DNA of 64,000 nt from Linyphia triangularis (taxonomy: Eukaryota; Arthropoda; Arachnida; Araneae; Linyphiidae), in contig OZ021733.1 of assembly GCA_963978545.1 (NCBI GenBank), forward strand, positions 30,131,330 through 30,195,329, in the 5' to 3' direction. The notes under the pieces were generated by a model. That model saw only the letters and a list, made by a program, of their open reading frames with translations. It was not told the DNA's origin and did no database searches. The stretch's first letter is position 1. Every line of letters starts with the position of its first letter. Positions 33,553 to 44,203 of this stretch are shown piece after piece. Made by a program: the position numbers and the translations under genes.

Positions 33553-36500
33553 GTAACTTTCACATGAAACATGTACAATTTAACTTGTTACAAATGCAAA
33601 GCTATAAGTATGTTTTTACCTTTGAAAGATTTACTTAGAAGATTAATTGATGAAGAACTAGTGTATAAGTTATCGATTTATACGAAGAAGACGAAAAGTT
33701 ACAATTTTTCAATACATACGAAGAGTTTTATAACTTAAACATACATTTATTGAAGTGAATAAGTTTCAATATTTAAATATACATATTGATTTGAAAAAAT
33801 TCTTTGAAATATATATAAAAAAAAAAAAAAACTTTAAGTGTAAATTGAAATTTTTATAAGTTTTTCAACAGTGACTTATTAATATTTAGAAAGAGGTCGG
33901 ATATCTTCAACTATTCTACACCTGATTGGACATCACTTATAATGTGTATGAGAAAAAAAAATTCAATTACTAGATGAGAAAAATGTCCTTGTAGGAATCA
34001 ATGAAATTGGATGGTTATACTTTGGTTCGAAGCAATTTTCGTTTCAAGCATATGATTTGTTGCTAAGTTGAAATAAATACACTTTAAATCAATGCTTAGT
34101 ATCTTTTCTTTTATTCTTACTATGATCATTCTTGTATTGAAGGATGATTTTTCGAAAGTCAATATATTTGAAAAATAAATATATCTATAGTGCAACATAT
34201 GAAGTTGAAGTTACGTGGAATACTATTGGAATTAGCATTATAAATTCAATCAATCAATTTATTCATGGGATATTGACCATCATGTGAATATCTCCCCGCA
34301 ACATTGGTTGCTCTTATCGGTATATGATTATGCATGTTTCGTGATCTTAACGTACGTCAATGTGTTATTTTTTTTATATGTGAAAAAAGGAAACTTTTCC
34401 ACATATATTGATAATTTTCATGTTTATTCAGTTTGTGGTTGTTTTTCATGTTATTCAGTTTGATACAACTGAGATGACGTAATATAAATTGTTTAATGTG
34501 CTATAGTTTTAATATTTGTGTTCCCATTTAAAAGCATGTTTGATTTTAAATTTTGTTTAAACTTTCTCCTAAAATTTTTTATAGCGAATCTCAGCGCATT
34601 TTTTTTTTTATTTCTGATAAAGTACTTCGAAACATTCACATCTTTCAATGTTGTATCTTCTATATTTCCAGTAAAACTTCTCGCATTATACATGAATTTC
34701 AAGAAATTTGCTATGTCTAAGTTTGGTATTTTTTTTTTTTTTTAATGTATAGATATTTCATCATTGTCATTCTATGATAAGATATCAAGTTGGTTCTTAA
34801 TAAGAAAGAGTGTATTTTCTTGTCATAAGCAAGAAAAACGAAGTTAATATAAGTCAATGATAATTCTCAATTACGAATTTCTTGTCGTCTTCAACTTTTT
34901 TCAACACATTTCATTCAACTTCTATTTTTACTTCATCTATCACTTTGTCATACTTCTTTACAGTTATAGTATGTATCAGTTCAAGTCACTGTTTAAATTT
35001 ACATCATTGATTTATTCAGTTCACTCAATCTCTTAGGTCATAATAATTTCATTAAATTTATAAGATTCATCAAAAAAACCTACTTATTACACATGAACTT
35101 AATTTTATTGCACCGGGAAGAAAAACTATAGAAATTTGGACAATAAAAATCTATTACAACAGCTAATAAATTCAATTTTCGACAAGTATGATAGGATATA
35201 AAAATTGTATTTTTTTATTTTTCTGCTAAAGTTTAAGTTCTCTGTTAGACAATAAAACGTTTGCCTAGAATAAAATCATAAATTATTCATCATTTATGTA
35301 CCAACAGTAAAATTATCATTTACATTTTTGTAGATTTTTCTTTTTAACATGACAATGTTTTACATGTAAAGTTTATTTAATAGTAATTTCCGACTTGAAA
35401 ATGTAGGTAGCATTTATTTTCGATTAGTTTGATTTCAACTGACAAATATATTTCAACATTCGAAGCATATGCGAGTTATGTGAATAAACCATATGCAACT
35501 TAGCTAAATTTCAGTAATTAAGTTGTGAAGTTTTATCTTTGCCATAGAAAATACATTTATTTTTACTGATTTTTGTTAAGTGCAACGACGATCTTTTACA
35601 AAGTATGTCTTCTTGCAACATGAGAAAAGATGCGAAATGATAAGGACTTGTCTGGTATGCTTTCAATTCCTTGAGAAATAAATTTAGCTTAACTAGAAGA
35701 CTTGTTCCGATTCTGAAGTGTGCTATTTCCTATCGTAATTTATAATTTTACATAATACTTGGTTTAAAAGTTGAAAAAGTTTGCACAAATTTCCTATGTA
35801 AGTTCTGCTTCACTGAAAAGTTATCGGTCACAAGCAATAAAAATTCCACTTTGTTTGATTAATGTTATGCATGTGTTAATTATCATGTGTAATATCAGTT
35901 TTATTTGTGTCTTTCGAAAGCGAGCATTCATAAATTTAAAAGGATATTTCAAACTATTTTCAAAATATAAGTATCTTTTACAAGTTTTTTCCGTAATGAA
36001 CTTTGCTCAGTTATATTAATATTGAATATTCATCTTACAAAATAAGCGTCTTGTAAAACACATTCCGTTTCAGTTTTCTGAAATTTATGTATAAGTTATT
36101 TAGAAATTATGGGTGGAAGTTAAAAATCTCTGTATTAATGATATATTGTCAGCACCTCTCAAATAAAAAAAAAAATTCATGTATAATTTAGTTTGTCCAG
36201 ATGATGTTCAATTTTACGTAGTAACAAACTCTATATTTTTCAAATTTATGCTAGTTTTTCACAAGAAAAAAAATATATATTCTTTAAGTTTGCCTAGCAA
36301 ACTTTTTTCAGTATTTAAATTTTCTAAGTACATTCCATCACATGAGTAGTTAACTATTTCCACTAAGGAAAATATCTTATTATTTTAGTGTGTTTGATTG
36401 ATGTTAGATTTTTATGTTTCTGATTGGTGATTTGCATATACTCTTTTAAAAACTTTACACAATTCGTAACATATATGTTAGAAATAATAGTATATCGCAT

Positions 36501-37157
36501 CTGAGATTGAAAAAATTTATAACTATTATCATGTAAAGAAGGTTAAATTTTAAAAACATGTCGTTGAATATGAGTGTTACCATGAAAAAAGTTAACTAAA
36601 TTACTTGTGATTTCCTTTCAGAGTATAAAAAGTTTCTTTCAATTTATCTTAAGATGTTTTAAAAGTCTTGCAGGTGATTTTCAAAACTTGAATGCATATC
36701 TACAATGTATTTAATATCTACAATTTATTTAATATTTTCCCCCAATTCACCTTTCAAGTAAAATAAACCTTAGTCAGCATGTATTGCACGAGTTAATACG
36801 ACACCTTAACGTATATTATTACAAAGTAAATTGTCTAAGTCTTTCTTGAAGTAACATAAATTTCCAACTTGTATTGATTTTCCGATTGAAAAGTAGAGGT
36901 GAAATTTTTCTTTGGAGTATCTATAACTAATATTTATTTTAAATCTCTTACTATTTTTCTTCTATGTAACAATTTTGTTAAGTTTTACCCGTATTGTAGC
37001 ATATAATCCCACTGAGTTTGAACAATATTCAATGTTTTAAATAATAGAAAAGTTTTCAAGTAGAAATGATCTTAAATTCTCCAAGTGAATCATACTTTTT
37101 GGAAGAAAGTCCATGCGAATTCTACCTTCACTTACTAATATGTCTTTGAAATCCACT

Positions 37158-37331
37158 TTATTCATTCCAAGTTTTCACAAACATTTCATTATGAAAACGG
37201 CAAAGTAGGAAAACGATAATCTCAAAGACCTGCTGACACATCACAGCATCACCCGCTGCTTGCGCGTCGATGCTGTTGTTCTTGCTGTACAAATCTCCCG
37301 ACCTGTTCCAACAAGTTTTAGCGTGACTCAT
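37158..37331 (-). CDS. 57-codon arm ORF (E2 right arm), function unknown
   Basis: Mirror copy of 29752-29925, identical in frame and sequence as far as I can read. Confidence 0.3.
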   Translation of the reverse strand: MSHAKTCWNRSGDLYSKNNSIDAQAAGDAVMCQQVFEIIVFLLCRFHNEMFVKTWNE

Positions 37332-37414
37332 CCTCCGATCTAAAAATGCCGGCGAATGGCGTATCACCTACCGCTACCCTGATTGGCTAATTACCGTCAC
37401 CTGCTTATCTTCCC

Positions 37415-39212
37415 ATTTAAAGATGTGAATTTTATATGTAAAGTGAATTTTTACGCTAATGCTTAAATTCTTTGCTATAGAAAGTTCAAGTATGTTAGTT
37501 TTTTTTTTCTCTTATATGTTACATTTTAAACACATGATACGAAATTTTTACGTTATGTTTATCTTAGAAATTTTAAGTATATTATTTTTTTTTTCTTATT
37601 TAACATTAACCTAAGAGTTTAATTGTATATGAAGAGTAAATTGTCACGTTAAAGTTTAAGGATATGATATTTTTGTGAGGTAAATTTTCGTGTAAAGGTT
37701 AAAATTCTTTATCTTTGAAATTTTTATTCTGTTAAATTTCCCATTATTTAACATTAACCTAAGAAAATAATTGTGTATGAAAATGTCGCGTATTGTTTAA
37801 ATTGTTGTCGAAGAAAGTTTAAGTATGTTATTTTTTTTTCTTCTCTAATTTAGCATTATTCTTACACATTTTAAAGATAAAAATTTTATGCGTGAAATAA
37901 ATTTTCGCATATTGTTTCAATTCCTTACCTTATAAATTTTTAGTATTTCTTTTTCTCTAATTTAGCGTTATTCTTACACATTTGAAAGACATAATTTTTA
38001 TATGTGTGGTAAATTTTCGCGTATTATTTAAATTATTTGCCTTATAAATTTTTAGAGCTTCTTTTTTATCTTATTTATCGTTGATATAAGAGTATGATTG
38101 TACATGTGAAGTTAATTTTCACGTTCAATTTTAAATTCTTTGCCTTGTAAATTTTTAGTGTTTCTTTTTTCTAAAAGTTAGAGTTGTCATTATACATTTT
38201 AAAGACATGAATGGCAATGTTTGAATTCTTTGTCGTAGAAATTATAGGTATGTTATACTTTCCTCCTGCATGTCAAATTTAAAGTCGTGATTTTTATGTG
38301 TAAAGTAAATTTTTGCGTTAATGTTAAAGTTATTTGTCGTAGAAAGTTTAAGTATGTTACTTTTTTCTTTTATTCAGCGATATTTTAAATACATGATTTT
38401 TATATATGTAATTTTCACTCAAATGTTAAAATTATTTATCGTAGAAATTTTAAGTATGCTAATTCTTCTTACATGTCACATTTTAATGTCGTGATTTTTA
38501 TATGTGAAGTAAATTTTTACGTTAATGCTAAAGTTATTTGTCGTGCAAAGTTTAAGTATGTTAGTTTTTTTTCTTTTATTTAGCAATATTTTTACATATT
38601 TTAAAGACATGATTTTTATGTATATAGTAAATTTTCACGTAAAGGTAAAATTTATTTGTCGTAGAAATTTTAAGTATGCTAATTCTTCTTACACGTTACA
38701 TTTTAAAGTCGTGATTTTTATATGTGAAGAAAATTTTTTACGTTAATGTCAAAGTTATTTGTCGTACAAAGTTTAAGTATGTTACTTTTTTTTTCTTCTT
38801 TTATTTAGCGATATTTCTACATATTTTAAAGTCAGGATTTTTATGTGTAAAGTAAAATGTTACGTTAATGTTAAAGTTATTTGTCGTAGAAAGTTTAAGT
38901 ACGTTACTTTTCTCTTGCATGTCATATTTTAAAGTCGTGATTTTTATATATGAAGGGAATTTTCGAGTAAAGGTTAAATATTTATCTTAGAAATTTTAAG
39001 TAAGTTACTTTTTTTTTCTCTTATTTAGCGATATTTTTACTCATTTTAAAGTGATTTTTATGTGAAAAGTAAATTTTTTACGTTAATGTTAAAGTTATTT
39101 ATTTTAAAGAGTTTAAGTATGTTACTTTTTTCTCTTATTTAGTGATATTCGTACACATTTTAAAGACATGATTTTTATTCGTAAAGTAAATTTTCACGTT
39201 CACTTTTTTTTA
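37415..39212 (-). repeat. Degenerate minisatellite, E2 right arm
   Basis: Mirror copy of the array in the left arm, with the same E2-specific unit arrangement but no MITE. Confidence 0.75.
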
Positions 39213-39776
39213 TAAGTTTATTTTTTATAATAATAATAATAAAATCTGATAATTATTACTAAATATTATCTTTATATTTAATAAATTTCATAATTACTCC
39301 AATTGCAACAACTGTCTACGCTAAAAACCCATTCGCTACACTATGACGTCACGAACAAATTATCTATCACTTTAACTGTTTCAAGCAAGATCGTTACACA
39401 ACAACTCAACTCGCAAACGCGTTGAAGCGTGTTGAAACATCCCTAGTCTCGCTCCCCTCCCTTCTGACGGGTCGATAGTCAGTAGCACCCTCTACCGTGA
39501 AACCTGATTGGTCGGTGAAGTCATGTGATCACCCCTCATATATAGACGCTACCGGTTGCCGTCTCGCCATTTCTAGTTAGATACCTGAGTGTGAAAGACG
39601 TGTTTAATACTTCGTGTTTTTTTTCACAGATTTTTTTTTTTTTGTTAGGGTGGAGTGAGGCGGTACCAATTCTTCCTAAAAGAGGTATCGGGCTGGAGGT
39701 GGGTCCTCACCTTTAATAAATAATTTTTCAAAATTTATTAATTGTAATTCTAAAGTCTTAACTTATTCAAAATTAG

Positions 39777-40028
39777 TTAGGGAAGGGGGGTGGGTAGATG
39801 AATTACCATGAAGGCAACGTCCGATAGTCGATATTTTAACAATTGTTTGGTAAAATATTGAAATGTCACGTGTAGCTCGGGGTTAGGGTTCTTTAGACCC
39901 TTAGCAAATGGCCTTCCTTTTATTAACTTTTCAAATTTAGCATTTTTTTTTTTTGTGTAACTTTGTTGCAGGTATTTTAACTTGGCTAAAGGATATGTAA
40001 GTAACTCGCTAGAAAACCAAACAGTCAA
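39777..40028 (-). CDS. Conserved small arm ORF, E2 right arm, function unknown
   Basis: Mirror copy of 26793-27044, 83 codons, same absence of ATG and same candidate splice acceptor. Confidence 0.3.
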   Translation of the reverse strand: MTVWFSSELLTYPLAKLKYLQQSYTKKKNAKFEKLIKGRPFAKGLKNPNPELHVTFQYFTKQLLKYRLSDVAFMVIHLPTPLP

Positions 40029-40127
40029 TCAGGAGTTAGCTTTTGATCACATGTTTAAAACTTATCAGTCACAAGCGAGCATTTAGCTGACCGATCAGAA
40101 CTCGTTGCCAACACCTGAAAACTAAAT

Positions 40128-40700
40128 TTAGTATATATCCAATGTTATCACCACTTAAAACGTAAATCTTAACATAGAATGACGTCATACCCACTGTGAC
40201 GTCATTAGTAAAAATACCTATCACTCTAACTTATTCGTTTAGAAGCAGCCCTAGAACAATTCAGCTCCATCTTAAAGGTAAATCGACACTAAAAAGTGTT
40301 GCCATCGCTCTAAACTTTGATATACAACACATTATGACGTCATACTTACTGTGACGTCACGCAATAAAAACCTATCATTCTAACTTATTCGCTAAGAAGC
40401 AGTCCTAGAACAACTCAACTCCGTCTGCTAGATAAACCGAAACTAAAAAAAAAAGTGTTGCCACCACTCAAAACTTTAATATAAAACACATTATGACGTC
40501 ATACCTACTGTGACGTCATACACAAACAGCTTATAAAGAAACTAAAACAACAGCAGGAGGGGAACAACTCAACTCCACTTCCGGTCACGCGACTTCCGGT
40601 GACGGCATATCCTGTGATGTCACTTCCTGTGACGGCATATCCGGTCACGCCCTCTTCGCGTCACGCCCCCATACCATACCATACCATCCCGCATCCCGCC
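40128..40700 (-). promoter_or_regulatory. ETS sites and CRE array, E2 right arm
   Basis: Mirror of 26137-26690, with six TGACGTCA octamers and reverse ETS cores (cacttccggt, acttccggtg). Confidence 0.6.
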
Positions 40701-40730
40701 ATGGCCCCGGATGCCCAATTTCTAACTACT

Positions 40731-40736
40731 GTTAGA
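40731..40736 (+). repeat. Right target-site duplication of palindrome E2 (GTTAGA)
   Basis: Exact copy of 26101-26106; the gypsy RT frame resumes immediately after it. Confidence 0.95.
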
Positions 40737-41909
40737 TCTCATTGAAGCTACACAAAGGGAGATTGCACATCCGATAGTATGCGTTAATAAAAAGGACGGG
40801 ACCCTGAGATTATGCATTGACTTTCGAAGTTTGAATAGTGTGTTAATTCCAAACGCCTATCCAATGCAAAATATAAATGAGTTAACATTTTTGGTGGGTA
40901 AGAAAAATTTCATAACAATTTTAGATATGCTGAAGGGTTTCTGGGCGATACCAATGGACGAAGACAGCAAGGAGCTTACAGCTTTCAGAACACACAGAGG
41001 CCATTACCGTTGGAGAGTAGTGCCATTCGGTCTCAGAAATGCGACAACCACATACCAACGAGCAATATCAGAGGCTATACAAGATTACTCTGAATTTTCA
41101 TGTGCCTACATAGATGACCTGGCAATATTTTCGGACAGCTGGAGGAACATATTGGACATCTAAAGCTCATTTTCAGAAGGATAAATAACTTACATTTTTC
41201 GGTCAACTTAAAAAAGTGCAGCTTTGCTAAGTCTCAAGTGAAATATTTGGGACACTTAGTAGGGTCTGGTAAGCATGGTCCAGATCCTGAAAGGATTCAA
41301 GAGGTAAGCAGTTTGCAAACACCCAAGACCAAGAAACAGCTACGAAGCGCGTTAGGGCTTTGCACTTATTATAAGCAATATATACCTGATTTTGCAGCCA
41401 TTGCACTGCCGTTAACAGAACTTACTAAAAAACGGGTTCCCAATGAGCTACCATAGAATAAAGATGCAGACACTGCTTTTCGGCAATTAAAGGAGTCATT
41501 GTGTGCAGCATCTCAACTGAAGGTGCCGGAAATTTGCAAGCCTTTCTATTTATACACTGATGCCTCACAGTATGAGGTAGGGAGCTGTTTAAGCCAGTCT
41601 GATGCAGAAGGTAATCTCCATCCTATAGCATTTGCTAGCCAAAAGTTTAATGAAGCTCAAAAGAAATGGTCCACCATTGAACGAGAGGCTTTATCCATCA
41701 TCTGGGCTCTAAAGTGATTTGAAACAATACTGTTCGGAGCGGACATATTCCTAATGACTGACCGTAATCCACTTGTATTCCTGTCAAACTCGGTTCCTCG
41801 AAGCCCTAGACTCCAACGTTGGGCTTTAGCTCTTCAACGTTTCAACCTTAAGATAACTTGTGTCAAAGGTCAGAAGTTGAGCAATGCTGATGTCCTATCG
41901 AAATTGTGA
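40737..41909 (+). pseudogene. pol: Gypsy A reverse transcriptase and RNase H (decayed)
   Basis: The RT core follows the E2 insertion: RLCIDFRSLN (about 40812), then the catalytic YIDD in CAYIDDLAIFS (about 41110). RNase H follows, with YLYTDASQYEVGSC (about 41548), an IEREALSIIWALK helix, and a C-terminal end at SNADVLSKL. The frame is broken by a frameshift near 41150, an amber TAG at 41454 where homologues normally have tryptophan, and a TGA at 41715. RNase H is the last domain before the polypurine tract and LTR, and no integrase follows. This matches gypsy B, in which integrase precedes RT. The element cannot make a working polymerase. Confidence 0.9.
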
Positions 41910-42083
41910 ACTAGAGAAAGTATCTCATGCAATGACTTTCAAGGTGAACTAATTATGCTGCTTCATTTGATGTTGTGATTCAAATTGTTTAGCTTTCTTT
42001 TTACATAATTTTCTCTTATCAATATTTTGTGGGTATTCAGTGTGTATATGGTTTGGTTATTTTAAATTATGATTTAATATAAC

Positions 42084-42104
42084 TCAAAGGGGGAGGGGGA
42101 AGAA
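42084..42104 (+). other. Polypurine tract of gypsy A
   Basis: aaagggggagggggaagaa directly precedes the TG of the LTR. In Ty3/gypsy elements this site primes plus-strand DNA synthesis. Confidence 0.8.
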
Positions 42105-42372
42105 TGTAAGGTTTCTGAATTAATAATGCGTTTACATCTGTTTATTGTGCTAGATACCAGCCACGGGATATTTAAAATATAACAACGGCTTTTATAGCTT
42201 TTAAACATTGTTGCACGAAACAATATTTGAAAAAAGTAATGAAATGTGTTTTGATTGTATCTAGTCAGTTTTCGAAAAATAAAGTGAAATGGCGGGTCAT
42301 TGGTAACCGGATGTGTTTTTCTTGATACTTTGTTTGTTTAGACACTATTCACTCATTCATTAGAGCAAAACA
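42105..42372 (+). repeat. 3' LTR of gypsy A
   Basis: The LTR begins TGTAAGGTTTCTGAATTAAT, as do both LTRs of gypsy B, and is alignable with them to about 42330. The end is less certain; gcaaaaca at 42372 would give a TG...CA LTR of 268 bp. It contains an AATAAAG polyadenylation signal (about 42278). Confidence 0.7.
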
Positions 42373-42429
42373 AGCTTGTAATAGAGCGTTTAGCTAGTCT
42401 CGGAACCGAAACAATCATTGGATACGAAA

Positions 42430-42660
42430 GTTTCTCTTCACTTTGAAAAGTTTGATGAAGGTCAAGGAAGTTTTGACTCATTTCTAGAACACTTTGAAGC
42501 GTATTTGAAGGTCCAAAATGTTCCTGACGACAGACGTGAGTAGCTTTTATTTCAAACTTGTCACCAAAAATGTATAAATTGCTAAAAAATTTGCTAGCTC
42601 CTATAAATCCCTCCGAAGAAGGTTACGATTTATTAAAAAAAAAAAACTTTGAAATAGCAC
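42430..42660 (+). pseudogene. Retrotransposon gag fragment of another gypsy-type family
   Basis: A frame reading LHFEKFDEGQGSFDSFLEHF and then EAYLKVQNVPDDRR is a typical start of a Ty3/gypsy gag capsid region. It stops at TAG near 42540 and continues degraded (LLFQTCHQK, then IPPK). It differs from the gag of gypsy B, so it belongs to another element that abuts the LTR. Confidence 0.55.
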
Positions 42661-42679
42661 CTGAATTCTAAGCCATTAG

Positions 42680-43140
42680 TAGCGAGTAGACATGCGAGGG
42701 AGGAGTTTGGGGGGTTCGAACCTCCTCCCCCCATTGGATTGAGAAAAATTAAGCAAATTTACTACGTTTTTTCCCAACCAACTCTTTGTTGGTTATTATT
42801 ATTACTCAAAGTATCCATTAAATTTTCTTACTAGTAATTATTCAGTGTTTTGCTAAGGTAATCAAAAGCTATACCAAAGTGAAAGTCATTCATACAACTA
42901 ATGTATCATATTGAACTTACGAATTGTATGCTGTTCGCAGACAACTATACGAGCTACCCATGTTGGAGAAATGGAGTCTTTATCGAGGGAACATAAGTGC
43001 TACAGACTTGACTTTAGTCATCGACCTTTGATGTAAAGACCATAGGCATAACGAGGGAGGTTTTGGGTGTTCAACCTCCAACCCATTAAGTTGAGAAAGA
43101 ATTAAATAAATATACTGTATTTTATCCCCGTCCAACTGAA
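42680..43140. repeat. Two diverged copies of a GC-richer repeat around an unrecognised block
   Basis: gcgagggaggagtttggggg..gttcgaacctcc (42693) and acgagggaggttttgggtgttc (43051) begin two related segments of about 105 bp (42685-42790, 43040-43140). Both run through 'ccccattgga/aagttgagaaa' and a cccaaccaact/cccgtccaact end. The intervening 42791-43039 is not recognised. Confidence 0.45.
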
Positions 43141-43569
43141 AAGACAGCTGAAGAGAAGAACGAAGAAGTTGAAGATAAAATTGAAGAAGTTGTGGCAGAT
43201 AAAAAGTATATTCAAACACATGATCATTATCATGACTTTATATTAAGCTCACTACCTAAGAATTTACGAAGCAAGGCTGAGACCTTCATCACTCATATCA
43301 AGAGCCAACCTGATGTCTTATCATGGAATTCCAAAGGACAGATTTCAATTCATGGAGAAAAAATATCAAACTCTAACATTGTCGACTTTTTCCATTATGT
43401 GTATAGAAGTAATGCTTCACGAAAAGATTTATTTGATACTGTTTTAAAAGAATTAAATGTTCCGAAACAGTTTATCGGAAACAAGAAATTGTTAAAGTCA
43501 CCTGTAAAAATTGTTCAACGAAAGCTGAGACGAAATGTAAAGCCTCCCATAAAGTGGGAAGATTATTGA
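43090..43569 (+). CDS. Transposon-associated protein (SNIVD family), 3' part
   Basis: The frame is open from 43090 with no ATG near its start, so a 5' exon or the true N-terminus is missing. It begins with an acidic coiled-coil-like stretch (TAEEKNEEVEDKIEEVV). A globular part follows: LSSLPKNLRSKAETFITHIK, a DVLSWNSKGQISIHGEKI segment, NSNIVDFFHYVYR, and LNVPKQFIGNK. The order 'LP..R.KA - W...G.I...G..I..SNIVD - L.vP...IGN' is one I recall from a protein family common in arthropod and cnidarian mobile DNA, often alongside Polinton-like integrases. That link is from memory and uncertain. The C-terminus is basic. AATAAA lies directly after the stop (43573), as in compact viral or transposon genes. 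The frame shows no internal stop, unlike its decayed neighbours. Confidence 0.45.
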   Translation, partial: VEKELNKYTVFYPRPTEKTAEEKNEEVEDKIEEVVADKKYIQTHDHYHDFILSSLPKNLRSKAETFITHIKSQPDVLSWNSKGQISIHGEKISNSNIVDFFHYVYRSNASRKDLFDTVLKELNVPKQFIGNKKLLKSPVKIVQRKLRRNVKPPIKWEDY

Positions 43570-43681
43570 TTCAATAAAAAGATATTATTTAAACATATTT
43601 CTATTATTTTACATAAGAAAATCACACATTTTTCAAATAAAACAAGCATCTTTCTCAATATATACCACGCATTCGATACTT

Positions 43682-44203
43682 TAATTGAAAATTGTTCAGA
43701 AGACACGTAGCGGACTAAAACAGCTATCTAATTTCATTATCATCACTTTGAAATTCATTACTTTGGAATTGCTAGTAACCGATGTAATTACCGGTACATC
43801 TATTTCAGTACCTAATGCCGACATTCAAAACGTCATGCGGTCTCGTGGTTTGTCCTTGGCAGACAGTTGTGAAAGCGACCAGGAGATAGAAATACTGATA
43901 GGGGCGGAGGTGTTTTGGCAGATTATTGAAGCGACGTCTTTTGAAAAAATTAATGAAACGGTTACTTGTGTACCAATAATTTTTGGTTATGCGTTGCAGG
44001 GCAGCCAAGATAAACAAAGATTCGAGAATACTGTTTCAGCTCATTTCTGTGCTGCTACTGCTGATGTCCAAATATTATGGGATCTTGAGGCGTTAGGAAT
44101 TAAAGAAAAGGAAGAATTAAATATAGTCGATAAAGCGTTAATTGACAGATTCGAAAGAAATCTAAAATTTGTTAATGGGCGTTATGAAACTGATTTATTG
44201 TGA
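43682..44203 (+). pseudogene. pol: BEL/Pao protease end and pol linker
   Basis: The frame contains EILIGAEVFWQII, the characteristic end of the BEL/Pao aspartic protease domain, then VPIIFGYALQG. The linker into RT follows: FCAATADVQILWDLEALGIK. The catalytic D-S/T-G part of the protease is missing upstream, so the element is truncated at 43682. The frame ends in a TGA at 44201 that replaces a conserved tryptophan; the next segment continues in the same frame. Confidence 0.85.

Larger units (their letters stand above)
26107..40730. mobile_element. Giant palindromic (fold-back) mobile element E2 inserted in gypsy A
   Basis: The element is 14,624 bp. Arms are 26107-33534 and 33553-40730 with a loop of only 18 nt, so the palindrome is essentially complete. 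Mirror coordinates sum to about 67,087 near the centre; outward of 28,880 they drop by 263 because of one MITE insertion in the left arm. It shares termini, module order and most sequence with E1, but both of its arms carry the same E2-specific differences. The 6-bp duplication GTTAGA and the split gypsy gene show that the 14.6-kb palindrome integrated as a unit. It has no transposase, polymerase or capsid gene. The Polinton-like classification rests on the AG...CT ends, duplication length and size. Confidence 0.9.
33553..40730 (-). repeat. E2 right arm
   Basis: Mirror of 26107-33534 without the MITE. It holds the ORF block 37158-37400, minisatellite 37415-39212, TATA/CCAAT block 39310-39530, small ORF 39777-40028 and CRE/ETS block 40128-40700. 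A small extra segment (about 13-16 bp, ccctcttcgcgtcacg) near 40649 is the main outer difference from the left arm. Confidence 0.9.

Noticed and set aside
5119..40730. The palindromes as pure assembly or read artefacts (fold-back chimeric reads)
   Set aside because: Both outer ends have perfect 6-bp duplications, E2 cleanly splits a gypsy gene, the MITE is in one arm only, and E1's centre is asymmetric. An artefact would not produce these. Read-level confirmation is still desirable.
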